From a bacterium (GTDB lineage Bacteria; Spirochaetota; Spirochaetia; JABEVK01), in the NCBI GenBank assembly GCA_021782055.1, contig JAJXVP010000179.1, positions 1 through 5,737 of the forward strand: a stretch of 5,737 bases of DNA, written 5' to 3'. Position 1 is the first letter of the stretch; every line of letters begins with the position of its first letter. The notes below the pieces were generated by a model. It had not been told where the DNA came from and did not search any database. It was given only the letters and a program-made list of their open reading frames with translations. Position numbers and translations under genes: made by a program. Below are positions 1-5,737 of this stretch, piece after piece.

Positions 1-10
1 GGCCCATCGT

Positions 11-640
11 CTACGACCAGTCGCCAACGCCTTGGCGGAGGAGAACGGGGTCACCCGAGGTAAAATCTAAAACTGTGGTCAGGACTTTGGGGAGGGGTTC
101 GCCCGTGTCGAGGACAAGGTCCACACCGGGGATTTCTTCAACTTCGCCACCGTATTCGTATAAAACTTCCTCGGCCCAGGCGGCTTCCCACCAGCCGGGT
201 TCGGCCAACTGCTTCGAGGCTGTTAAAGAAAACACGGGGTGCCCCAGAGCTTCGACTAAGCGGCAGGGAACCGGGTGCGCCGGAAGGCGGAGCCCGACTT
301 CGGCCCGCTTGAACCCCCACTTCTTTTCGGCAGCCCCCAAGGTGGGTAAAACAAAAACATACGGTCCCGGCAAAAGCCGTTTGGCCGTTTTAAAGACGGC
401 ATTGGTGACCTCGGCATACTCAGACCACTGTGAAAAGTTGGCGCACAGCAACGTGGGGGTAAACGACAAGGTTCCCTTGAGCTTTTTGAGCTTTTCCAGT
501 CCTGCTTTGGACTGAACGCTGGCCCCTATACCCCAGCTAGAATCGGTGGGGTAGGCGACCAAACCACCGCTTTCTAACAGGGTACAAGCGCGGCGCAAAA
601 CCCTGTCGTCCATATTGTGTTCGACAACGTATTCGATCAT
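11..640 (-). CDS. yciO: YciO-type Sua5/YciO/YrdC family protein (threonylcarbamoyl-AMP synthase-like)
   Basis: This 209-residue protein belongs to the Sua5/YciO/YrdC fold family, whose TsaC/Sua5 members make threonylcarbamoyl-AMP from threonine, bicarbonate and ATP for the t6A modification of tRNA. The nucleotide-binding start is visible as AYPTDSSWGIG (residues 29-39), followed by a basic stretch at 49-55, GLRLP at 116-120 and the family-typical ending TTVLDF (188-193) and LLRQGVGD (200-207). These match the YciO branch better than TsaC: the TsaC STSAN motif is replaced by SLTAS (138-142), and a Trp-rich segment (149-155) follows. YciO paralogues are not known to be the main t6A enzyme, so the cellular role is uncertain; a cytoplasmic location is expected. 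The length is normal for YciO. The ATG at 638-640 is preceded by AGAAAG, a weak ribosome site, and a TATAGT hexamer lies 6 nt upstream. It is 80 nt downstream of recQ. The family call is firm; the exact activity is not. Confidence 0.9.
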   Translation of the reverse strand: MIEYVVEHNMDDRVLRRACTLLESGGLVAYPTDSSWGIGASVQSKAGLEKLKKLKGTLSFTPTLLCANFSQWSEYAEVTNAVFKTAKRLLPGPYVFVLPTLGAAEKKWGFKRAEVGLRLPAHPVPCRLVEALGHPVFSLTASKQLAEPGWWEAAWAEEVLYEYGGEVEEIPGVDLVLDTGEPLPKVLTTVLDFTSGDPVLLRQGVGDWS

Positions 641-646
641 CTTTCT

Positions 647-652
647 ACTATA
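647..652 (-). promoter_or_regulatory. -10-like hexamer directly before the YciO-type gene
   Basis: On the minus strand the hexamer TATAGT (5 of 6 matches to TATAAT) ends 6 nt before the ATG at 640. If it is a real -10 box, transcription would begin at or next to the start codon and give a leaderless mRNA. A TTGACT lies further upstream, but the spacing is about 22 nt, too long for a standard sigma-70 promoter, and no good -35 box sits at 16-18 nt. The alternative is that the adjacent AGAAAG is simply a weak Shine-Dalgarno site and the TATAGT is chance. Inference only. Confidence 0.25.
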
Positions 653-694
653 CCGAGATTTTGAAGGCTAAGAAAGTCAAAATTCTCGTGGAAC

Positions 695-720
695 GAAGGC
701 TGCTGGACGCCCCAGCCTTC
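695..720 (-). repeat. Inverted repeat immediately after recQ stop (possible weak terminator or RNA 3' hairpin)
   Basis: The arms GAAGGCTG (695-702) and CAGCCTTC (713-720) are perfect complements around a 10-nt loop. An alternative fold pairs 9 bp with a 3-nt bulge and a tighter loop. The repeat starts at the base right after the recQ TAA, in the largest intergenic gap of the window, which is where a terminator or 3'-end stabilising hairpin would be expected. No run of U follows the stem in either direction, so it is not a standard intrinsic terminator. The pairing is seen directly; the function is inferred. Confidence 0.45.
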
Positions 721-2517
721 TTACCGACGGGAGGTAAACTCTTGGATAGCTCGAAGGAAGATCGACCCATAGGACTCGGCCTTTACCTCGCCAACGCCGT
801 GAACCTGGCGGAACTCCTGGGGGTTTTTAGGCAACTTGGCGGCCATATCCCTCAGGGTCTTGTCACTAAAGATGACATAAGCAGGAACCTCGTGCTCGTC
901 GGCTAACTTCTTCCTGACCAATTTGAGCTGGTCGAACAGGTCAGGGTCGCCGTCAACAGCGGCCACCTTGGAGTTCGGTACTGCAGCTTTCTTTTCTTCG
1001 AAGCTGACAAACTTCACCAAAGGAACAGACTTTTCTCCCCTAAGGACAGGACTTGTCAGGGGTGTAAGCTGGAGGCTCATCCCCCGGTCGTAGGCGACAG
1101 CGGCATACCCTGCATTGATGAGTTGGGTGCCGTATTCCATCCACTCTTCGAACTTTAGATCCTTGCCGACCCCAAAGGTCTTCAAATCGTGCCAACCAGG
1201 TTCGACGATCTCTTGGGCGTGACTCCCGCGAAGGATCAGGGCGCAATGACGTAAAGTTGCCCTCCCCTGGGTACGGTAGACTGCCGAGAGGAACTTTTGA
1301 GCCGTGACGGTGCCATCAAAGGTTTCTGGGGGATTCTCGCAGACATCACAATGTCCGCAGTCTTTTTCCAAAGTCTCGCCGAAATAGCTTAACAGGATCC
1401 GCCGGCGGCAGATAAAGGACTCTGCATACTGCTTCATGCGTTCAAGCTTGGCGGCGAGAAGCTCGCGGCGTTCAGGGTTGGCATCCTCAAGGAACCTGAG
1501 CTGTCCGGCAACGTCAGCATAGCTATAGAACAAAAGTGTGTCCGAGGGTAAACCGTCGCGGCCCGCTCGGCCGATCTCCTGATAAAACCCTTCGAGGTTC
1601 TTCGGCAGATTCCAGTGGACGACCCAGCGGACGTTGGACTTGTCGATTCCCATGCCGAAGGCCACGGTGGCACACATGATGGCGGTCTCGTCCTTGAGGA
1701 AGGCATCCTGAATCTTGTGCCGAACCTCGGTCGAAAGGCCGGCATGGTAGGCCTCGGCCTTGTAGCCCAGGCGGCAAAGCTTCTCGGCCAAAGCCTCGGT
1801 CCCGGCCCGGCTCAGGCAGTAGACAATCCCGGCTTGTCCTGGGTGATCCTTGAGAAACTCTTGGAGGCGTTCAAAGCGTTTTTGACCCGGAAGAACCGAA
1901 AGATGTAGGTTGGGCCGGTCAAAGCTGGATTGGAAAACTGAATCTTCCTCGATGGCCAGTTGGTTCAGAATGTCTCGGCGGATGGCGGGGTCGGCCGTGG
2001 CTGTCAAGGCAATCAGGGGAACACCCGGCAAAATCTGGCGCAGGCGACCAAGCTGAGTGTACTCCGGCCTGAAGTCATGCCCCCAAAACGATATACAGTG
2101 AGCTTCGTCCACGGCAATGAGCCCAACTTTCCAGGTAGATAGACGGGCTGCCGTGCCCCCAGAAAAGAGCTTTTCTGGGCTGATGTACAAAAGCTTGAGT
2201 TTGCCCGAGGCAATATCAGCGAGAACAGCTTCGGATTCACCGGCGGTCTGGGTACTGTTTAGGACGGCAGCAGCCACACCATTGGATTTCAGCGCCGAAG
2301 TTTGGTCGCGTTGTAAAGCGACAAGGGGACTTATAACAAGGGTCAAGCCTTCCTGGCACAAGGCCGGAATCTGAAAGCAAAGGGACTTTCCGCCGCCGGT
2401 GGGCATGAGGACCAGGGCATCCTTCCCCTCTAGAACATGGTCAATTACCTGTTCTTGGAGGGAGTGGAAGCGTTGATAGCCATAGACTCGTTGCAAAATT
2501 TCAACAGGCGTGGGCAT
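721..2517 (-). CDS. recQ: ATP-dependent DNA helicase RecQ
   Basis: A 598-residue superfamily 2 helicase that unwinds DNA 3'-5' in recombination and fork repair, close to the 609 residues of E. coli RecQ. All helicase motifs are visible: motif 0 with Gln21, Walker A MPTGGGKS (38-45, Lys44), DEAH (137-140), the aromatic-rich loop (141-153), LTATAD (171-176), motif V AFGMGID (286-292) and motif VI QEIGRAGRDG (313-322) with Arg317 and Arg320. The zinc site is C370, C387, C390 and C393 (C-x16-C-x2-C-x2-C). An RQC winged-helix domain (about 404-500) and an HRDC domain (about 526-595) follow, so the gene is intact. One oddity is Phe144 in the aromatic-rich loop where Gln is usual. The ATG at 2515-2517 lies 27 nt after the beta-glucosidase stop; the bases before it (TTGCCTC) give no Shine-Dalgarno site, but motif 0 lies close behind, so the start cannot be much further in. 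Probably co-transcribed with the upstream gene. Confidence 0.97.
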   Translation of the reverse strand: MPTPVEILQRVYGYQRFHSLQEQVIDHVLEGKDALVLMPTGGGKSLCFQIPALCQEGLTLVISPLVALQRDQTSALKSNGVAAAVLNSTQTAGESEAVLADIASGKLKLLYISPEKLFSGGTAARLSTWKVGLIAVDEAHCISFWGHDFRPEYTQLGRLRQILPGVPLIALTATADPAIRRDILNQLAIEEDSVFQSSFDRPNLHLSVLPGQKRFERLQEFLKDHPGQAGIVYCLSRAGTEALAEKLCRLGYKAEAYHAGLSTEVRHKIQDAFLKDETAIMCATVAFGMGIDKSNVRWVVHWNLPKNLEGFYQEIGRAGRDGLPSDTLLFYSYADVAGQLRFLEDANPERRELLAAKLERMKQYAESFICRRRILLSYFGETLEKDCGHCDVCENPPETFDGTVTAQKFLSAVYRTQGRATLRHCALILRGSHAQEIVEPGWHDLKTFGVGKDLKFEEWMEYGTQLINAGYAAVAYDRGMSLQLTPLTSPVLRGEKSVPLVKFVSFEEKKAAVPNSKVAAVDGDPDLFDQLKLVRKKLADEHEVPAYVIFSDKTLRDMAAKLPKNPQEFRQVHGVGEVKAESYGSIFLRAIQEFTSRR

Positions 2518-2544
2518 GAGGCAACAGTTTAGCCTATTGAAGGG

Positions 2545-3909
2545 CTATTCGGGAATGGCTGGCGACGGCAAATCGATAACCGGATTTTTGATAAACTGGC
2601 TATACCAAAGTCCAGAGTCTTTAACCGTGCGTTTTTGGGTCGCATAATCCACATGCACTAGGCCAAAGCGCTGAGCGTACCCGTAGGCCCACTCGTAATT
2701 GTCCAAAAGTGACCACGAGTAGTAGCCCTGTACTGGCAAACCGTCGGCGACGGCACGACCCAGCCAGGCAAGATGAGCCTTCAGGTAGTCTAGCCGGGCC
2801 GAATCATGAACTGCGCCGTTCTCGACAGTGTCGTTCCAAGCACTACCATTTTCTGTCACGATCCACGGAACCTTGGGGTAGCGCGCACTAGCTTTGTGCA
2901 GAATCTCGGCCAAGCCTTGAGGCCAAATCGTCCAACCCATCGTTGTTTTGGGAGCGTCAGCGGCCTGAAAGACTTTCACCTCGTCTGGAGAAGAGGGGTC
3001 GGCACTCACCATGAGGTCGGAATAATAGTTGAGCCCAATAAAATCACAACCCTGTTGAAGGATAGCCCCATCACCAGACTCCCCTTGGGGCATCCAGCCC
3101 TTTGCTTTTAAATAGTAAGCCGCCTCGGGGCGATATTCACCTTTAAAAAAAGGGTCAAGGTACAAGAAAAGGCCTATCTCATCGACTTTTGCGGCGGCCT
3201 CGCGGTCGGCGGCTGATGCTGTGGCGGGGCGGAAGGCCGCATGGTTGACCACCCAGCCCACACGCCCCTTGCCGCCCAACGTTTGATACGCAAGTTTGGC
3301 CTTGGCGTGAGCCAACTGGAGGTGGTAAAGGACCTGGTAGGCAAAGGCTGTGTTGCGCATTCCTGGTGCGTGTTGGCCCGTCGAGTGTCCCATCTGCGAA
3401 ACCACCCAGGGCTCATTAAACGTCACCCAATCGTCCACGAGGTCCCCAAAAGCCTCAAAGCAAGCCTTGGCATAATGCTCATACGCTGTGACAGTACTGC
3501 GAACCAGCCAGCCCCCCTCGTCTTGCAGACTTTGCGGAAGGTCCCAATGGTAAAGGGTGACAAGCGGCCGAATCCCGGCCTTGACGAGAGCTTCTAATAA
3601 ACTTCGATAAAAGCGGAAGCCCCGTTCTTCGCGGGCCCCACGGCCCTCGGGAAACAAGCGAGGCCACGACAACGAAAGCCGGTAATGACGTATTCCCAGC
3701 GTTTTCATCAGTTCAACGTCTTCAGGCCAGCGATGATAGTGGTCACAGGCAACAGACGGAGTGTCACCGTTTGCTACCGCTCCGGGCCGCCTCGAAAAGA
3801 CATCCCAAATCGAGAGGCCTTTACCGTCCTCGTTCCAAGCGCCTTCGATTTGTGCCGCCGCTGTAGCGACACCCCAACGAAACTCCGAAGAAAATCTAAA
3901 CTCAGCCAT
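2545..3909 (-). CDS. Family GH1 beta-glucosidase (cytoplasmic)
   Basis: A 454-residue glycoside hydrolase family 1 enzyme of the retaining type, which cleaves terminal beta-glucosyl (sometimes galactosyl or fucosyl) residues from oligosaccharides. The length is typical of bacterial GH1. Visible landmarks are Gln20 in AAAQIEGAW, YHWD (120-123), acid/base Glu166 in TFNEPW, GLNYY (292-296) carrying the Tyr that supports the nucleophile, nucleophile Glu353 in VTENGS, and the glycone-site stretch SWSLLDNYEWAYGY (398-411) with Trp399, Glu406 and Trp407. No signal peptide is present, so it should act in the cytoplasm on imported sugars. I place the start at the ATG at 3907-3909 because AGGAG sits 7 nt upstream; a longer reading from a TTG at 3939 would add 10 residues and contain that ribosome site inside the gene. 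It follows the TonB-domain gene by 44 nt. The exact sugar specificity cannot be read from the sequence. Confidence 0.96.
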   Translation of the reverse strand: MAEFRFSSEFRWGVATAAAQIEGAWNEDGKGLSIWDVFSRRPGAVANGDTPSVACDHYHRWPEDVELMKTLGIRHYRLSLSWPRLFPEGRGAREERGFRFYRSLLEALVKAGIRPLVTLYHWDLPQSLQDEGGWLVRSTVTAYEHYAKACFEAFGDLVDDWVTFNEPWVVSQMGHSTGQHAPGMRNTAFAYQVLYHLQLAHAKAKLAYQTLGGKGRVGWVVNHAAFRPATASAADREAAAKVDEIGLFLYLDPFFKGEYRPEAAYYLKAKGWMPQGESGDGAILQQGCDFIGLNYYSDLMVSADPSSPDEVKVFQAADAPKTTMGWTIWPQGLAEILHKASARYPKVPWIVTENGSAWNDTVENGAVHDSARLDYLKAHLAWLGRAVADGLPVQGYYSWSLLDNYEWAYGYAQRFGLVHVDYATQKRTVKDSGLWYSQFIKNPVIDLPSPAIPE

Positions 3910-3916
3910 GACCACA

Positions 3917-3921
3917 CTCCT
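3917..3921 (-). promoter_or_regulatory. Shine-Dalgarno site of the GH1 gene
   Basis: AGGAG on the minus strand, with a 7-nt spacer to the ATG at 3909. This is the clearest ribosome binding site in the window and decides the start of the beta-glucosidase against the in-frame TTG at 3939. Confidence 0.85.
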
Positions 3922-3953
3922 AAACCAATGATAAGGCAAACAGCAATCGATTA

Positions 3954-4412
3954 CTAGAAGGATTTTACGGCTTTTAGTGAAAACCGAACCAGGAGCTCGG
4001 TCTGGCGTTGCGGACGGGCCGGATCGGCTGAAAAGACAAAATCCTGCGCCCCCTTAACAGCCGCCTGATCGAGAAGAACCTGACCGCTGGATCGTTCCAC
4101 CTGGGCCTCAAGAACTTGCCCCAAAGGGCCGAGCGTCACCTTCACAAGAACAACCCCTTCGACATCAGCACGACGCAAGGACCAGGGGTACACAAACTCC
4201 CCCTGGGTAACAACTGTTAAGGGACGAGGTCCCTCATGGACCTCATGCCACTCCCAGACAGGGCGCCAGGGTAAGCGTTGGGCCAACGATTCCGCCCCAA
4301 GCGCCCCTGGGCTGAACGAAAAGCCAAGGGCGAGTCCCAGCCAAAGGAGGGAGACACGCCCAAATCGTCCCTGAGTAGATTGCACCGTGAAAGGTTCCCT
4401 TAAAAATCTCAC
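3954..4412 (-). CDS. Exported protein with TonB C-terminal domain (short energy-transducer-like protein)
   Basis: A 152-residue protein with a basic N-terminus (Arg16, Arg19), one hydrophobic stretch (about 20-38) and a possible cleavage point near GALGA (36-40). The hydrophobic stretch acts either as a signal peptide or as an inner-membrane anchor. A TonB C-terminal domain follows at about 72-147: VYP (74-76), VEGVVLVKV (84-92), RSSG (107-110), LLDQAA (113-118) and a closing LVRFSL strand (141-146). TonB domains of this kind contact the TonB box of outer-membrane receptors. The linker is only about 30 residues and lacks the Pro/Lys-rich spacer of classical TonB, so it may not span the periplasm by itself. 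The GTG start directly abuts the receptor stop (TAG-GTG), implying coupling and a shared job. A second GTG at 4385, preceded by AAGGGA at 4396-4401 with 10 nt spacing, is a credible alternative start, giving a shorter n-region. The gene ends in tandem stops TAG TAA. Confidence 0.8.
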   Translation of the reverse strand: MRFLREPFTVQSTQGRFGRVSLLWLGLALGFSFSPGALGAESLAQRLPWRPVWEWHEVHEGPRPLTVVTQGEFVYPWSLRRADVEGVVLVKVTLGPLGQVLEAQVERSSGQVLLDQAAVKGAQDFVFSADPARPQRQTELLVRFSLKAVKSF

Positions 4413-5737
4413 CTAAAAGTTCCACGAAAAGCCTAGCGAATAGGTGGCGGCCTCGGTAGGGTACCAGCCTCCGTAATACACTTCAGAAGGAGTTCGATCG
4501 TTAAGAAGATTTTGCGCTTTGGCGGTTAGGATCCACCCGCCTCGCAGGGGCACAGCCGCCCACGCATTCAGTGCCGTACGGGCCGAGACGGTAACCGCCG
4601 AACCCATGGCGGTGTAAGGCGAAAACCAGGTTCCTTCTACCCCGGCCCAAGGACTTTCGAGCGCCAACGCGACGGTATGAGCCGAAATCAAGGGAAGCTC
4701 GGCCCCCGAAGCGTCTCGAGCATCCGTAAAGGTGTACGAGGCTGAACTTTTTAACCACGAGGTCAATGTTGCCGATGCCTTGACCACAACGATTGCGTGC
4801 GTCGAGGTTCCGGGCAAGTTGACATTCTCAGTTCCATTGTAGGCGATTTCGTTATCCAAGCGCAGGTAGGTGGGGTCGACTTCCAGACTCCAATGAGGAA
4901 GTCTGCCACCAAACACCACAAAACCCGCATCGTAAAGGGTCCCTGTTTCGGGTAACAACTGAGGGTTTTCGGTGAACCAAGCCGAGCCGTACAAGTTAAA
5001 TTGTTCGTCGAGTACAGGGTCGCGCACGGTATGGGCCGCGGTCAGAAAGACCTTTGACCAGGGCGTATTCCATACGATCGAGGCGGATATGGGCACGTCA
5101 GGAAGAATCGCTCCGTCATTGGTAAAGAGCTGAGGCCTTGCCGTTGCTTGCAAAACTATCCTATCGCGGTGCAAAGACCAAGTCACTTGTCCGCCACCAG
5201 CACTGGTCGTTTGCGTATGCCCCTGATAGGCACTCTGCGTTTCGTCAAAACCCACTTGAAAGGCGACGTAATCGTCGGCAGTGAGCGGAAGCGTCCATCT
5301 TTCGTGCAGGCCTGCACTGCCTTGCGTCAGCAACGTGGGGCCGCTGACCAGCACGCTATAAATCTGACGGGAAAAAATCCCCAGGGGGAGGTCGAACCTT
5401 CCCCCGAAAGCTAAGCCACGGGTCAAGGACGTTAGGCGGTTTTCAACTAACACGTTGTCGGGTCCCCCGTAAGAACCAGCCTGGTTGGGGTTGGCACTAA
5501 ACTGCGCCGAGGTTAGCGACCCGGGCAAGTCGAAGAGCTTACGGGAATAGCTGTAATGGACCCGTGACGAAAAGTCAGCAGTTTTCCAGTTTATCCCGAA
5601 GCCGGCCGACGGTGTCCATGAGTTATTCGAGGCTTGTGCCGATACGGTTTGCTGGTTGGAGGCCTCGAGCGAAATACTGCCCGGCGAAGGGGAAGTTGTC
5701 TTATCGGCACCAAAGGGGACGTTAACCCTGGCATATT
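4413..5737 (-). CDS. TonB-dependent outer-membrane receptor, C-terminal part (5' end outside window)
   Basis: The frame is open from the window edge to a TAG at 4413-4415, giving 440 visible residues with no start. A TTG at 5528 could be mistaken for one, but the 69 residues before it continue the same barrel-like pattern. Evidence for the family: alternating polar/hydrophobic strands throughout; LPGSLTSAQF with a following NPNQAG (about 70-86); FNLYG (246-250) and ENPQLLPETG (256-265), the usual receptor stretch before the late strands; QNLLNDRTP (408-416), matching the conserved NLLD region; and a final strand LGFSWNF ending in Phe, the outer-membrane protein assembly signal. Such receptors import siderophores, cobalamin or sugars using proton-motive energy passed on by TonB. 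The plug domain and TonB box lie outside the window, so the substrate cannot be named. No SusD-type partner follows; the next gene is a TonB-domain protein with zero spacing. Confidence 0.88.
   Translation of the reverse strand, partial: YARVNVPFGADKTTSPSPGSISLEASNQQTVSAQASNNSWTPSAGFGINWKTADFSSRVHYSYSRKLFDLPGSLTSAQFSANPNQAGSYGGPDNVLVENRLTSLTRGLAFGGRFDLPLGIFSRQIYSVLVSGPTLLTQGSAGLHERWTLPLTADDYVAFQVGFDETQSAYQGHTQTTSAGGGQVTWSLHRDRIVLQATARPQLFTNDGAILPDVPISASIVWNTPWSKVFLTAAHTVRDPVLDEQFNLYGSAWFTENPQLLPETGTLYDAGFVVFGGRLPHWSLEVDPTYLRLDNEIAYNGTENVNLPGTSTHAIVVVKASATLTSWLKSSASYTFTDARDASGAELPLISAHTVALALESPWAGVEGTWFSPYTAMGSAVTVSARTALNAWAAVPLRGGWILTAKAQNLLNDRTPSEVYYGGWYPTEAATYSLGFSWNF

Noticed and set aside
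1..7. An ATG on the minus strand (positions 5-7), 3 nt after the stop of the YciO-type gene, as the start of a further gene.
   Set aside because: Only 7 bases are visible and there is no clear Shine-Dalgarno site, so a CDS cannot be supported, although a coupled downstream gene is possible.
75..515. A 146-codon open frame on the plus strand.
   Set aside because: It lies wholly opposite the YciO-type gene, has no recognisable domain, and its low-complexity composition looks like a shadow of the real codons.
661..906. An 81-codon plus-strand frame over the end of recQ.
   Set aside because: It begins at a TTG with no ribosome site and mostly mirrors the HRDC coding region; no family resemblance.
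2806..3597. Plus-strand frames of about 100-118 codons opposite the GH1 gene.
   Set aside because: The minus-strand gene has full catalytic motifs across this stretch; the opposite frames show no domain and are shadows.
3910..3939. Ten-residue N-terminal extension of the GH1 protein from a TTG at 3939.
   Set aside because: The AGGAG site at 3917-3921 is ideally placed for the ATG at 3909, and GH1 proteins normally start close to this point.
3910..3953. A promoter in the gap before the GH1 gene (TATCAT as -10).
   Set aside because: No acceptable -35 box lies 16-18 nt upstream, and the match is poor; read-through from the upstream genes is simpler.

Overview
The window is a compact, gene-dense stretch of chromosome from a diderm (outer-membrane-bearing) bacterium. 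The evidence for an outer membrane is a TonB-dependent receptor and a periplasmic TonB-domain protein. GC content is moderate (roughly mid-50s percent by eye), and GTG is a plausible start codon here. The sequence does not settle the phylum. I see no insertion sequence, CRISPR array, tRNA, rRNA or phage gene.

All five genes are on the minus strand, so transcription runs from high to low coordinates. In that order they are: the C-terminal 440 residues of a TonB-dependent outer-membrane receptor (4413-5737, cut by the window edge); a small exported protein with a TonB C-terminal domain (3954-4412), whose GTG start abuts the receptor stop; a cytoplasmic family GH1 beta-glucosidase (2545-3909); a full-length RecQ DNA helicase with helicase, zinc, RQC and HRDC domains (721-2517); and a YciO-type member of the Sua5/YciO/YrdC family (11-640). 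The gaps are 0, 44, 27 and 80 nt.

The receptor and the TonB-domain protein look translationally coupled and probably act together in uptake of an unknown substrate. The beta-glucosidase has its own good Shine-Dalgarno site. It may be co-transcribed with the uptake pair, which would allow import of a glucoside followed by cytoplasmic hydrolysis, but that link is inferred from position only. RecQ and the YciO-like protein are housekeeping-type genes. The largest gap, between them, holds an inverted repeat right after the recQ stop and a -10-like hexamer just before the yciO-type start, so yciO may be a separate transcription unit.

I find no convincing undescribed system. The points worth a second look are the short TonB-domain protein dedicated to one receptor, the lack of Shine-Dalgarno sites at recQ and weakly at the YciO-like gene, and a Gln-to-Phe change in the RecQ aromatic-rich loop.
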